NCBI GenBank assembly: GCA_963704815.1
Contig: CAVPHU010000011.1
Span: forward strand, 74,479 to 138,478
Direction of reading: 5' to 3'
DNA length: 64,000 bases
DNA from: DATKWD01 sp963704815
GTDB lineage: Bacteria > Actinomycetota > Acidimicrobiia > Acidimicrobiales > Salinilacustritrichaceae
Notes under the pieces: model-generated
What the model saw: the letters and a program-made list of their open reading frames with translations, nothing else
Database searches by the model: none
Told to the model about the DNA's origin: nothing
In this document: positions 44,991 through 54,416 of the stretch, piece after piece
How positions within the stretch are numbered: the stretch's first letter is position 1
Layout: each line of letters opens with the position of its first letter
Translations under genes and position numbers: made by a program

Positions 44991-46234
44991 GAGGGCGCGT
45001 CCTCGTCCTCGAAGTCGAACCGGATGGCTCCGATCACGACGGTGTCTCCGGAGTGCGCTCCCGCTCGGGCGAGGGCCTTGTTGATGCCGGCGGCATCGAG
45101 ACGGCGATGGGCCTCGTCGAGGGCGTCGGCGTTGCTGAGGTCCGAGAGACTCACGGCGCGAATGGCCTGGCGGCCGGTGACCTCGAAGCTTCCGTCGTCC
45201 AGACGCTCGACCTTGAAGCCCTCGGCGTCGGGCCGGTGGACCACGTACGCCTGGGCTTCGGGGGTGTCGCGCCGAGCGTCCGCGACGGCCTGGGCCATGC
45301 GTTCGATCAACTCGTCGATTCCCCGGCGCTGCGGCGCCGAGATCATGAGGTACGGGCGTTCACTCCCGGCATCGACCAGATCGGCCTTCGAGCCCACCAC
45401 GATGCGAGGTCGTTCGAGCAGGTCGCTCCGGTAGCGGCCGAGCTCGGCCAGCAGGGCTTCGTGCTGCGCTTCGGGAGGCATCGGAGCCAGTGGGCCGTGG
45501 TCCAGGAGAAGGACGAGCACTCGAGCCCGTTCGACATGGCGGAGGAACTGGTGGCCGAGGCCCTTGCCCTCGGCGGCACCTTCGATCAGGCCGGGGATGT
45601 CGGCGACGACGAAGTCGAGGTCGTCGAACTTGACCACCCCGAGGTTCGGGACGAGCGTGGTGAAGGGGTAGTCGGCGATCTTGGGCGTGGCCGCCGAGAC
45701 GACCGAGATGAGGGTGCTCTTGCCGACGTTGGGAAAGCCCACGAGGGCGACGTCGGCGAAGAGCTTCAACTCCATCTTCAACCAGCGTTCTTCGCCCACC
45801 TCACCCTGCTCGGCGAAGGCCGGGGCTCGTCGACGGTTCGACAGGAAGCTGGCGTTGCCGCGCCCACCGCGACCACCGCGACCAGCGAGCCATCGATCAC
45901 CGATGTTCACCAGGTCGGCCAGCACCGTCCCATCGGCGTCGCGCACGACGGTCCCGACCGGAACGGGCACTTCGAGATCGCGGCCGTTGGCCCCGTGCTT
46001 CTTCTTGCCCTTTCCGTGCGTGCCCGACTCGGCCTCGCGGTGCGGATGGTCGGCGAAACCGAGCAACGAGGCGATGTTGTGATCGGCCACCAGCCACACG
46101 TCGCCACCGTCGCCACCGTCGCCGCCGTCGGGACCGCCGCGTTGGACGTGGGCTTCGCGGCGGAACGACACACAGCCCGCACCGCCGTCGCCCGCCTTGA
46201 CGTGAAGACCCGACTCGTCGACGAAGGAGGACAC
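44987..46234 (-). CDS. obg: Obg family GTPase
   Basis: The 415-residue protein has the Gly-rich Obg fold (GLHVKAGDGGAGCVSFRREAHVQRGGPDGGDGGDGGDVW). A G domain carries G1 GFPNVGKSTLIS, the switch TTLVPNLGVV, G3 DIPGLIEGAAEGKGLGHQFLRH and G4 GSKAD. A C-terminal OCT domain follows (GFKVERLDDGSFEVTGRQAIRAVSLSDLSNADALDEAHRRLDAAGI). It acts in 50S ribosome assembly and stress control. It is coupled to proB downstream; its usual upstream partners rplU and rpmA are six kilobases away, beyond the Tad/dgt insert. Confidence 0.97.
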   Translation of the reverse strand: MSSFVDESGLHVKAGDGGAGCVSFRREAHVQRGGPDGGDGGDGGDVWLVADHNIASLLGFADHPHREAESGTHGKGKKKHGANGRDLEVPVPVGTVVRDADGTVLADLVNIGDRWLAGRGGRGGRGNASFLSNRRRAPAFAEQGEVGEERWLKMELKLFADVALVGFPNVGKSTLISVVSAATPKIADYPFTTLVPNLGVVKFDDLDFVVADIPGLIEGAAEGKGLGHQFLRHVERARVLVLLLDHGPLAPMPPEAQHEALLAELGRYRSDLLERPRIVVGSKADLVDAGSERPYLMISAPQRRGIDELIERMAQAVADARRDTPEAQAYVVHRPDAEGFKVERLDDGSFEVTGRQAIRAVSLSDLSNADALDEAHRRLDAAGINKALARAGAHSGDTVVIGAIRFDFEDEDAPS

Positions 46235-46289
46235 TGGCGCGCAGGATAGGAGAGCCGGAGTCGGGCTCCCGAAACCGTTTGTGGTTCTT

Positions 46290-48023
46290 CTACTCGGTGA
46301 GACGAACCGGGTCGCCGACGATGGCCGCTGACCAGACCGTGTGGTCGAACACGTCGGTGCCGGCGGGGTAGGAGAACCGCACCTTCACCCAGCAACCGAG
46401 CGGGTTGGCGTCGTCGCACGAGTAGGTGGTCGGGATGTTGACCTGGGCCGTGACGACCTGGCCCTGGTAGACGCTGTTGTTGACCACGTTGAGCAGCTGA
46501 CACCCCGATGACGAGGTCGCACCGCCGGTCGAGGCGAATGCACAGTCGGCGAACGGCAGGCCCCCGTTCTCGGACGGCTCGAGAACGGTGATCGTGCCCG
46601 AGGCGGCGGCATCGCCGGTGTCGAAGAACTCGATCTTCAGGAAGCGCCCGGCCTGGTTCGAGCCCACCCGGGCCAGGAAGAACTCGGTGTTGGCGCCCCG
46701 ACTGGCTGCATGGATGGGAAGTCGCTCGTTGGCGTAGACCCGAACGTCGCCGTGGAGGTCGCTGCCGTAGCCGGCACGCAGCGAGAAGTGGTTGCGGCCG
46801 CCGTGGTTGTCCTGAGTGGACGCAGCGCTGTCACAGCCGGGCGGGTTGGAGCACGGGTTCCCCAGGGGCGAGTTGGTGCGGACCTGGATGACGAACGAGG
46901 TGTCGTCGCCGTAGAGCGCCCGGAAGCTGTTGACCGTCGCTTGAGGAATCGTGCACAACGAGGTCCACTCGCGGTACGTCTCGGCGAACTCGACGTGCTC
47001 GGCGTCGGTGTCGGTGCCGAGGTAGACGTCGCGAATGATGCGGAGCCAGTTGTTGTTGTCGTTGATGGCGCCGTACTGGCGGGTGCAGGTGCCCGAGGCG
47101 TAGATCGGGTTGTCGAAGTCGTCCTGGATCGTCGAGTCGGGCGAGCGCACGATGAACGTCGTGGTCATGTTGTCGGCCTGACCGGAGTCACCGACGCAGT
47201 AGACGCTCTCGCCCGTCTCGTACCGTGCGGCGCTGTCGCCGGACGGCACTCCCTTGGCGGCGTCGATGGCGTTGTACCAGGCCGTGTAGTCCGGCAAGAC
47301 CGCCTCGGCTTGTTCAGCCGGTTGCTGGCGTTGTTGCCGCAGTTCTGCTGGTTCTGCGAAGTTGTGGGTGGCGTCGAAGACCTCGATGTTCAGGTCCGCG
47401 TCGGCCGCCGAGGCGGTGTTGATCCGGAACGAATAGCCGTTCGGGTCGTACTCCTGGTTGTTTCCCGAGCAGAGATACGCCGCCTGGGCACAACTCCGCG
47501 ACTGAAAGCGGTCGCCGCCCTGCTTGGTCGAACTCCGGCCCGACACGCTGATCCAGTGGTCGGGGCTCTCCCCCTCATCGGGATCGTTGCCCAGGAAGTT
47601 CTCGGGCGACCCCATCGGAACGTCGCCGGTGAACTCGGCAGTCGCATCCCGGTCGATCGTCGTCGTCTCGACGCCGAGCAAGCCGGTGAAGAAGTTGTCG
47701 ATGACCTCCTCGACCGACACGGTCAGCGTCCGCTTGTTGGGGCCGACCGTCACCGTGGCGTCGCCGACCTCGAATCCGTTCTGGACCACGACGCCGTTGG
47801 CACGCGTGGTGGCCAGGGATGTGTCGGGCAGGTAGACCACCCCGCCGAGCGAGGCGGCGTCGGCCGCGTTCTGGGCTCGTTGGGAGGTGTACCACCAGTT
47901 CCAGACGTCGACCGAGAACCCGGCCATCGCCATCATCACCAGCAGGAACAGGGCGAACCACGTGAGGACGAAGCCGCCGTCTTCGCCGTGGCCCGTTGCG
48001 CGGTCGGAACGGTTGATGCTCAT
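46290..48023 (-). CDS. TadG-like Flp-pilus-associated protein
   Basis: About 577 residues. After a basic start, a hydrophobic helix (FVLTWFALFLLVMMAMAGFSVDVWNWWYTSQRAQNAADAASLGGVVYLP) is the TadG/TadE-like N-terminus that anchors pseudopilin-type proteins. A long extracellular region, rich in Asn/Thr/Asp and with several Cys pairs, follows without a recognised fold. The ATG at 48023 overlaps the stop of the second TadE-like gene. Secretion ATPase (TadA), TadB/C and flp pilin genes are not in the window, so these three genes are likely the minor-pilin end of a tad locus or a stand-alone surface set. Confidence 0.8.
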   Translation of the reverse strand: MSINRSDRATGHGEDGGFVLTWFALFLLVMMAMAGFSVDVWNWWYTSQRAQNAADAASLGGVVYLPDTSLATTRANGVVVQNGFEVGDATVTVGPNKRTLTVSVEEVIDNFFTGLLGVETTTIDRDATAEFTGDVPMGSPENFLGNDPDEGESPDHWISVSGRSSTKQGGDRFQSRSCAQAAYLCSGNNQEYDPNGYSFRINTASAADADLNIEVFDATHNFAEPAELRQQRQQPAEQAEAVLPDYTAWYNAIDAAKGVPSGDSAARYETGESVYCVGDSGQADNMTTTFIVRSPDSTIQDDFDNPIYASGTCTRQYGAINDNNNWLRIIRDVYLGTDTDAEHVEFAETYREWTSLCTIPQATVNSFRALYGDDTSFVIQVRTNSPLGNPCSNPPGCDSAASTQDNHGGRNHFSLRAGYGSDLHGDVRVYANERLPIHAASRGANTEFFLARVGSNQAGRFLKIEFFDTGDAAASGTITVLEPSENGGLPFADCAFASTGGATSSSGCQLLNVVNNSVYQGQVVTAQVNIPTTYSCDDANPLGCWVKVRFSYPAGTDVFDHTVWSAAIVGDPVRLTE

Positions 48024-48625
48024 GGTCCGGAACAATCCTCGATCGGCAACGGCTCAAGAAGGAGGGTCGTGTGTTCGCGCAGCGTTCGGGTGCCGGCGAA
48101 GAGGCTGGTGATGAGCTGATGTTCCACGGTCACGCTGACACCGATCTGGTCGACGTCGACACCCGGAGCGCCCACGTTCTCGCACGCGTCAGGCGTCAGC
48201 CAGTTGGGTCCACCGCTGGGCACGAAGTCGGTGCCGTTCCACGTGTAGCGGAAGCAGTCGGTGTTGCAGCTCGTGAATCCGGGCCCGCCCACCGGTTCAC
48301 CGGCCGTGCTCGCCGGGTCGGCACGATAGATCCACAGGGTCTGTGGCGTGCCCAGGCCGGTCAGGCCCTGGAGATCGTCGACGACGGCATCTTTGATGTC
48401 GGAGGCGGCCACCGTCTTGTCGCTCGATGTCGCGAAGTTGGCCGATGCGAAACGTGCACCGCTCCGACTCGACGCCGTCGTGGTCGACGCCGAGGCGAAC
48501 ACCAGGCCGAACTCGATCACGGCGAAGGTGAGCAGGATGGCGACGGGGAGCACGAAGGCACTCTCGACGAGGACACTGCCATCGTCGGTACGACGCCGTC
48601 GCATGCGGCTGCGCAGACCCATCAT
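48020..48625 (-). CDS. TadE-like protein (second copy)
   Basis: The 201-residue protein has a TadE-type N-terminus (DDGSVLVESAFVLPVAILLTFAVIEFGLVFASASTTTASSRSGARFASA) with the conserved Glu and one helix. An extracellular domain with CNTDCFRYTWNG and a late Cys near the C-terminus follows. It closely mirrors the upstream TadE-like protein in layout, indicating a duplication. The ATG at 48625 overlaps the upstream stop (ATGA), so all three pilus-type genes are coupled. Confidence 0.85.
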   Translation of the reverse strand: MMGLRSRMRRRRTDDGSVLVESAFVLPVAILLTFAVIEFGLVFASASTTTASSRSGARFASANFATSSDKTVAASDIKDAVVDDLQGLTGLGTPQTLWIYRADPASTAGEPVGGPGFTSCNTDCFRYTWNGTDFVPSGGPNWLTPDACENVGAPGVDVDQIGVSVTVEHQLITSLFAGTRTLREHTTLLLEPLPIEDCSGP

Positions 48626-49227
48626 GTCGACCCCGCCGGGCAACCGGTCGGCCTGGGCTCGAAGCGCATCACGGTCGTCTCGGTCACTTCCTGGGTGTCT
48701 CCGAAGAGGCCGGCGATGTAGCGATGGCTGACCCTGGTGAACACCCCGACCGAGTCGACGGTGGCGCCACAGGCATCGGGGTTCCCCTCGCCGCTGCCCG
48801 GTCCCCACGTGCCGCTGCGGGTCGCGAAGTCCGAACCGTTCCAGCCGGTGTACCGGATGCAGTTGGCGCCGCACACGGTGAAGGTGGGATCGGAGACGTA
48901 GTCGCCGTTGGCGTCGGCCTGATAGATCCACATCTCGACCGGGGTGCCGAGCCCGTCGAGGTTCTTGAGGTCGGCCACGACCGAGGCCTTGACCTGATCG
49001 GCCGAGGTCGAGTTCGGGGCCAATGCGTACTGCTGGGCCGCCTGACGCGCTCCGGCCCGTGCCGCGCTGTTGGCTGTCTGGGCGGTGGCGAACAGGAAGC
49101 CGAACTCGATCACGCCGAACAGGATGATCGCCACCACCGGCAGGATCAGCGCGGCCTCGACGAGGGCGGCCCCTCGATCGTCGTCGTCGTCTCGCCGCCT
49201 GCGGCGAATGGTTCGGAGCATGGTCAT
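48622..49227 (-). CDS. TadE-like protein (first copy)
   Basis: The 201-residue product has RGAALVEAALILPVVAIILFGVIEFGFLFATAQTANSAARAGARQAAQ, the TadE prepilin-like helix with conserved Glu. An exported domain with VCGANCIRYTGWNG and CGATVDSVGVFTRVSHRYIAGLF follows. It opens the operon TadE-TadE-TadG, with 185 bases of divergent spacing before dgt on the other strand. Function in pilus assembly is inferred from the family. Confidence 0.87.
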   Translation of the reverse strand: MTMLRTIRRRRRDDDDDRGAALVEAALILPVVAIILFGVIEFGFLFATAQTANSAARAGARQAAQQYALAPNSTSADQVKASVVADLKNLDGLGTPVEMWIYQADANGDYVSDPTFTVCGANCIRYTGWNGSDFATRSGTWGPGSGEGNPDACGATVDSVGVFTRVSHRYIAGLFGDTQEVTETTVMRFEPRPTGCPAGST

Positions 49228-49411
49228 GATTGAAGTGGGAGGCTACTCATCCGCTCGTCCCAGCCAAGGGAGACCGAATTCCGGTATCTCACGTAGCGTG
49301 AACGTCGCGCTTCGCAGGATGGTTCCGGATTTCTTCAATCATCGTGCTCGAACCGGCGGAAATCATGCCGGTGGAGTCCTCGACGACGGGGTCGGCCCTA
49401 GCATCGTCAGG

Positions 49412-50467
49412 GTGACCGGACCACGCATCGCCCATGCTGCGGTGCCCTTCGATGACCAGCGTCAGACACCGAGAACTCGTGAGGCGCGCGAGGTCCTCGA
49501 GGCCTCGGGGCTCGCGCCGGGCGCCACCCGCTCCGAGGGCGCGGGCACCCGCCTCCGAGCCGAGGACGCCGACCCGTTCCGGCTCTGCTTCGAGCGCGAC
49601 CTCGACCGCATCCATCACAGCCGGCCGTTTCGACGGCTGGCCGGGAAGTGCCAGGTCTTCATCGCTCCCGACGACGACCACATCCGGACCCGGATGACCC
49701 ACGCCATCGAGGTGGCGCAGGTCGCGGTCTCCATCGCCCGACCGTTGCGCCTCAACGTCGCGCTGGTCGAGGCCGCGGCCATCGGCCACGACTGCGGGCA
49801 CGGGCCCGGCGGCCACGCCAGCGAGGGGGCGCTCTCCTCCTTCGTCGAGGGCGGCTATCACCACGCCGTCTACGGAGCGGACGTGGTGCTCGCGCCGCTC
49901 AACTTGTGCGTCGAGACGCTCGATGCGATCCGCAACCACTCCTGGAACCGGGACACACCCGCCACACCCGAGGGCGAGGTCGTCGCCTGGGCCGATCGCA
50001 TCGCCTACGTGTGTCACGATTTCGAAGACGCGGTCAACGCTCAGGTGGTCCGACCCGACGACCTCCCACCCGCGGTGCGCGAGATCATCGGCACCGACCG
50101 TCGGACCCAGTTGCATCGGCTCATCACCTCGATCACCCACGCCTCCGCCGATGCCGGGTTCATCACCATGGGAGCGGCCGAGGCGTCGGCACTCGCCGCG
50201 TTCCGTGACTTCAACTTCGAACGGATCTACCTGCGCCCCGAATCGGCTGACCAGGCCGAACGCGTCGCCCGTGTGATCACCTCGCTCACCGCGTACTTCG
50301 CCGATCACCCCGAGCAGGTCGAGGACGGCATGATCCGCTCCGCCGATGCCGATGCGGTCGCCACTGCAGTTCGGTACGTGAGCGGGATGACCGACCGCTA
50401 TCTCCTCCGGGTCGCGAGCCAGTTCCTCGGCTGGGACGACTCAAAGCTCCCAACCGCGATCGTCTGA
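49412..50467 (+). CDS. dgt: dGTPase-like HD phosphohydrolase
   Basis: About 351 residues form the dGTP triphosphohydrolase family: R-PFRRLAGKCQVFIAPDDDHIRTRMTHAIEVAQVA, the HD motif in AAIGHDCGHGPGGHASEGALS, and the later Asp in WADRIAYVCHDFEDAVNAQV. The family hydrolyses dNTPs to nucleosides and triphosphate, helping nucleotide balance and in some bacteria phage resistance. The GTG at 49412 is the last good start before conserved sequence; the frame is open further upstream through the tadE promoter region. It is followed by the tandem repeat array. Confidence 0.9.
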   Translation: MTGPRIAHAAVPFDDQRQTPRTREAREVLEASGLAPGATRSEGAGTRLRAEDADPFRLCFERDLDRIHHSRPFRRLAGKCQVFIAPDDDHIRTRMTHAIEVAQVAVSIARPLRLNVALVEAAAIGHDCGHGPGGHASEGALSSFVEGGYHHAVYGADVVLAPLNLCVETLDAIRNHSWNRDTPATPEGEVVAWADRIAYVCHDFEDAVNAQVVRPDDLPPAVREIIGTDRRTQLHRLITSITHASADAGFITMGAAEASALAAFRDFNFERIYLRPESADQAERVARVITSLTAYFADHPEQVEDGMIRSADADAVATAVRYVSGMTDRYLLRVASQFLGWDDSKLPTAIV

Positions 50468-50506
50468 AAGAGCCGAAAACCACCAGAGGCGGGGGCTCAG
50501 CGGGTC

Positions 50507-50848
50507 GCGCGCGACGAAGGCGCCAGCCGCAGGAGCGACAGCAAGCACCCGCCCGGCTCCGTGCCAACGGCAGGGAGTGCGAGGCGTAGTCCAGCCGAGC
50601 CGACCGCAACACACCAGCCAACGCGGGCGCGCGACGAAGGCGCCAGCCGCAGGAGCGACAGCAAGCACCCGCCCGGCTCCGTGCCAACGGCAGGGAGTGC
50701 GAGGCGTAGTCCAGCCGAGCCGACCGCAACACACCAGCCAACGCCGGGGCGCGCGACGAAGGCGCCAGCCGCAGGAGCGACAGCAAGCACCCGCCCGGCT
50801 CCGTGCCAACGGCAGGGAGTGCGAGGCGTAGTCCAGCCGAGCCGACCG
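50507..50848. repeat. Three tandem copies of a ~120-bp intergenic repeat
   Basis: Three units of about 120 bases each contain a 98-bp core (GCGCGCGACGAAGGCGCCAG… to …CCAGCCGAGCCGACCG) plus a spacer holding CAACACACCAGCCAACGC. They lie between the convergent dgt and mannosyltransferase genes. The core is the same element as at 43.5 kb with local changes (ACGAAG for ACGGAG, GCGACAGCAAGCACC for CAACGGCAACGACC). Confidence 0.93.
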
Positions 50849-50853
50849 AAGTA

Positions 50854-52035
50854 TTACGGAACGTAGGCGCCGAGCAGCGCCAGTGCGGTGAGCATCGACA
50901 GCAGGGCGGCGCTCGTGGTGAGGATCACCCGCTCGATGCGTGGGTCTTTGCTCACCAGGGCCAACGCGATGACGAGCGGGAAGGCATTGAGCCCATACCG
51001 CTCGAGCGAGTTGAGGTTCTCGGCATTGAGAGAGACGAACAGCAATGAGGCGGTGAACACGGTGTAGGACGCCGGGAGACGGACGGCGACGACGCCGAGG
51101 AGGCCGAGGAAGACCAGGGCGAACGGGATGTGGAGACCGTCGCCGAGGGATTCGGTTCCGGTCAGGTCACCGATCCCTTGGAAGATGCGGCTGATGGGGT
51201 CGACGAAGTCGCCTCGGAACTGCGACTGGGTTCGGAGCGGCAGCAATCCGTCGCCGAACCGGATCTCGACGTACAGCAGGTACGCGAGCGTCGAGACGGC
51301 GGGCGCGCCGATCGCCGCCAGCCGAGCGATGCGGTTCTTCCAGTCGGCCGTCTTGACGGTCCGGGCCGCTTCGATGGCCATCGGCAGCACGAGGGCCAGG
51401 CCGAGTGGCCGGCTGGCGCCGGCGATGAATCCGAACAGTGCCGCCTGCCACCACTTCTCCCGGCGTGCAGCGTCGAAGGCCCCGATCAGTCCGAAGAGCA
51501 TCAGCGACTCGCTGTAGCCGAAGACGAGCACGAAGGCCGACGGGAAGAGCGAGAACATCCAGACGGCGCGACCTGCGACGTGGATGTCGAACTCGCGGCG
51601 GACGAGACGGTGGAACATGGCGCCCGCCAGCAGGGCGAACAGGTTGGCCTCGACCACCAGCGCCACGTCGACACCACCCGGCAGCACGAAGTCGAAAGCC
51701 CGCGAGATGATCGGGTGCAACGGGTAGAACCGCAGCGCCTCCTCGGGAAGTCCGCCGTAGCCGACGGTTGCGATGTCCCGGTAGAACGCTGCGTCCCAGG
51801 AGAGCAACCCGTCCCGGAGCGACGGCAGGTCGGTGTTGCCGAGCAGCCGGTCGACCGACGCGTAGGCCATGATCGCTCCGGCGGCCACGAGGGCGCGGGC
51901 GATCAACCAGCCGAGCAGCGCCGAACGGATGTCCCACCAGAACTCCGATCGGGTGCCGTCGTCGCGGGAGGACACTCGGCGCTCCCGTCGGCCCGTGGTG
52001 GACGGTCGAGTCGACGGTCCGATGTCAGTCACCAT
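50854..52035 (-). CDS. GT-C membrane mannosyltransferase (PIG-V-like)
   Basis: The 393-residue polytopic protein has about ten helices and the GT-C-type acidic motif in the first loop (RDGLLSWDAAFYRDIATVGYGGLPEEALRFYPLHPIISRAFD), matching the PIG-V / mannosyltransferase family. FGYSESLMLFGLIGAFDAARREKWWQAALFGFIAGASRPLGLAL is also typical. These enzymes add mannose from a polyprenyl donor to lipids or proteins. It is alone on its strand between the repeat array and rpmA, 54 bases away. Confidence 0.82.
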   Translation of the reverse strand: MVTDIGPSTRPSTTGRRERRVSSRDDGTRSEFWWDIRSALLGWLIARALVAAGAIMAYASVDRLLGNTDLPSLRDGLLSWDAAFYRDIATVGYGGLPEEALRFYPLHPIISRAFDFVLPGGVDVALVVEANLFALLAGAMFHRLVRREFDIHVAGRAVWMFSLFPSAFVLVFGYSESLMLFGLIGAFDAARREKWWQAALFGFIAGASRPLGLALVLPMAIEAARTVKTADWKNRIARLAAIGAPAVSTLAYLLYVEIRFGDGLLPLRTQSQFRGDFVDPISRIFQGIGDLTGTESLGDGLHIPFALVFLGLLGVVAVRLPASYTVFTASLLFVSLNAENLNSLERYGLNAFPLVIALALVSKDPRIERVILTTSAALLSMLTALALLGAYVP

Positions 52036-52088
52036 TGCAGCTCCCGCAGCGCGAAGCTACCGGCGGGTCTGACGCTGATGCGGGAGGG

Positions 52089-52340
52089 TCAGCTCTCGAG
52101 GACTTCGACGACCTTGCGACCTCGGCTCCGCCCGAAGCGAACCACGCCCGGGGCCGTGGCGAACAGGGTGTCGTCTCCACCGCGACGGACGTTCTCACCA
52201 GGGTGGAACTTGGTGCCGCGCTGGCGCACGAGAATCGACCCGGCGTTGACCTGCGTGCCGGAGAAGGTCTTCACGCCGAGGCGCTTGGATTCCGAATCGC
52301 GGCCGTTCCGAGTGGAACCGCCGCCCTTGGTCTTGGACAT
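52089..52340 (-). CDS. rpmA: 50S ribosomal protein L27
   Basis: The 83-residue protein is L27: MSKTKGGGSTRNGRDSESKRLGVKTFSG, with no N-terminal cleavage extension of the Firmicutes type, and GSILVRQRGTKFHPGENVRRGGDDTLFA. It follows rplU by six bases. Confidence 0.98.
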   Translation of the reverse strand: MSKTKGGGSTRNGRDSESKRLGVKTFSGTQVNAGSILVRQRGTKFHPGENVRRGGDDTLFATAPGVVRFGRSRGRKVVEVLES

Positions 52341-52346
52341 GGTGCG

Positions 52347-52658
52347 CTACCCCTTGGCGATCTGAGTGATTTCGATCGTGGTGGCGATCTGGCGATGACC
52401 CCAACGACGGTGCTGGTTCGACTTGTTCTTGTAGGTGAAGCCTTCGATCTTGGGACCCTTGGCCTCGCCGACCACCTTGGCGGTCACCTTGGCCGACGAC
52501 AGCTCGTCGGGCCTGGCCATCACCCGGTCGCCGTCGACGAGGAGGATGGGGTCGAATTCGACTTCGTCGCCCACGTCGGCCTGCAGCCGTTCGACCTCGA
52601 GCACTTCACCCTCGGTCACCTTGGCCTGCTTGCCACCGGACTTGATCACTGCATACAT
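52347..52658 (-). CDS. rplU: 50S ribosomal protein L21
   Basis: The 103-residue protein shows the L21 signature MYAVIKSGGKQAKVTEGEVLEVERL and the C-terminal KIEGFTYKNKSNQHRRWGHRQIATTIEI. It sits between rng and rpmA, the usual order; any L20/L21-type leader control is not visible. Confidence 0.98.
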   Translation of the reverse strand: MYAVIKSGGKQAKVTEGEVLEVERLQADVGDEVEFDPILLVDGDRVMARPDELSSAKVTAKVVGEAKGPKIEGFTYKNKSNQHRRWGHRQIATTIEITQIAKG

Positions 52659-52670
52659 AAGAGGACAACG

Positions 52671-54401
52671 CTACCCGTTGGTCGACATCAGATCCTCATC
52701 GAGGATGAAGCCCCGCGCATCACAGTGCTCGCACGGCGTCGCCAGCGATTCGATGAGTCCTTCGCCGATGCGTTTGCGGGTCATCTCGACCAGCCCGAGC
52801 TCGCTGATGTCGAACACCTGGGTGCGGGTCTTGTCGCGGGCGAGCGCTTCCTTGAACACCTTGACGACCTCGGCCCGATTGGCCTTGATCTCCATGTCGA
52901 TGAAGTCGATCACGATGATGCCACCGATGTCGCGGAGCCGCAGTTGGTGAGCGACCTCGACGGCCGCTTCGAGGTTGTTCTTGAAGACGGTGTCCTCGAG
53001 GTTCGACTTCCCGACGTTCTTGCCGGTGTTGACGTCGATGACGGTGAGGGCCTCGGTGCGCTCGATGATGAGCGAGCCGCCCGAGGGGAGCCACACCTTG
53101 CGATCGGTGGCCTTGTGGAGCTGCTCGTGCACCTGGTGCCGTTCGAACAGCGGCAAGCTCTCCGCTTCGGTGTCGTAGAACTGCACCCGATCGGCCAGCG
53201 CCGGCGTGATGCCGTCGACGTATTCCTTGATCTCGTCGAACAGCTCGCGGTTGTCGATGACCACGCTCCGGTAGTCCTTGCTGAACTCCTCGCGGATGGC
53301 TCGGACGGCGAGATCGGGCTCCCGGTACAGCAGGCTGCCCGGCTTGGCCGACTTGGCGAGCTGCTCGATCCCGTCCCACTGTGCGATGAGACGCCGAACG
53401 TCGTTGCGGATCTCCTCGGCGGTGATTCCCTCGGCGGCGGTCCGCACGATGATGCCGTGGTGGTCGGGCTTGACCTCGTTGAGAACCGACCGCAGCCGCT
53501 TGCGCTCCTTGTCGCTCAGCCGCTTCGAGATGCCGTAGGTCGCGGAGTTCGGGACGAGGACGACGAAGCGGCCGGGAAGTGAGACCTCCTGGGTCAACCG
53601 GGCACCCTTGGCCCCGATGGGGTTCTTGGTGACCTGGCAGATGATGGTCTGCTTGGCCGAGAGCATGTCTTCGATCTTGGGGGTCGCGCCCTTCGACTCG
53701 ATGTCGTCGGGGTCGTACTGCACATCGCCTCGGTAGAGCACGGCGTTCTTGGGCGTGCCGATGTCGACGAAGGCCGCCTCCATTCCCGGGAGCACGTTCT
53801 GGACACGACCCAGGTAGACGTTGCCGTGGATCTGACCGACGTCGTCGCTCGGTCGCGACACGGTGAGCTCGATCAGGCGCCGGCCCTCGAGCACCGCGAT
53901 CTGGGTCGCTTCGGACCGAACGTGCACGCACATCTGGTAGCGACCGACCGGCTTGCCCTTGCGTCGCTTGCCCCGTCGCTTCTCGAGCGTTTCCTCGTCG
54001 AGCTCGACCGGCTCGATGGAGGTCGAGGCTTCGACGGGGCTCGGGCTCTTGGTCTTGCCCCCGCGGGCGTTGCCGTTGCCGCGGGCGTTGCCGTTGCCAC
54101 CACCGCCCTTGCCGCCACCGCCTCCCTTGCCTCGGCCTCGGCCGCCGCGGCGTCGCCGGCGCTTGCCCGTGCCGTCGGACTGGCCTCCTTCGCCCTGAGC
54201 GCTCTTGCCGCCACCGTTCCCGGAGCGGGCTTGGCTCTTGCCGCGGCCGTCACCTTCGGTGTCGGCGGCCTTGTCGTTGCTCGACTTCGACGGCGGAGCC
54301 GGTCGGGTGTCGCCGATCCGAGGACCGGACGGTGGTTGGTCAGACGCCGCAGGCGTGCTGGGCCGTGATTCCGGCGTGCTGCCGGACGTTGCATCGTTCA
54401 T
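52671..54401 (-). CDS. rng: Rne/Rng family ribonuclease (RNase G/E)
   Basis: The 576-residue RNase has a basic, Gly/Lys-rich disordered N-terminus (about 1-150), then an S1 domain (VGQIHGNVYLGRVQNVLPGMEAAFVDIGTPKNAVLYRGDV). The catalytic core has LIIERTEALTVIDVNTGKNVGK and IGGIIVIDFIDMEIKANRAEVVK (metal aspartates). A zinc-link CEHCDARGFI ends the protein. It cuts RNA for rRNA maturation and mRNA decay. The long disordered extension at the N-terminus, as in other actinobacteria, replaces the C-terminal scaffold of E. coli RNase E. Confidence 0.95.
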   Translation of the reverse strand: MNDATSGSTPESRPSTPAASDQPPSGPRIGDTRPAPPSKSSNDKAADTEGDGRGKSQARSGNGGGKSAQGEGGQSDGTGKRRRRRGGRGRGKGGGGGKGGGGNGNARGNGNARGGKTKSPSPVEASTSIEPVELDEETLEKRRGKRRKGKPVGRYQMCVHVRSEATQIAVLEGRRLIELTVSRPSDDVGQIHGNVYLGRVQNVLPGMEAAFVDIGTPKNAVLYRGDVQYDPDDIESKGATPKIEDMLSAKQTIICQVTKNPIGAKGARLTQEVSLPGRFVVLVPNSATYGISKRLSDKERKRLRSVLNEVKPDHHGIIVRTAAEGITAEEIRNDVRRLIAQWDGIEQLAKSAKPGSLLYREPDLAVRAIREEFSKDYRSVVIDNRELFDEIKEYVDGITPALADRVQFYDTEAESLPLFERHQVHEQLHKATDRKVWLPSGGSLIIERTEALTVIDVNTGKNVGKSNLEDTVFKNNLEAAVEVAHQLRLRDIGGIIVIDFIDMEIKANRAEVVKVFKEALARDKTRTQVFDISELGLVEMTRKRIGEGLIESLATPCEHCDARGFILDEDLMSTNG

Positions 54402-54416
54402 TGGGGAAGTCCCTTC

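Noticed and set aside
50507..50848. CRISPR array or satellite with spacers
   Set aside because: The sequence between cores is also repeated, so there are no spacers.
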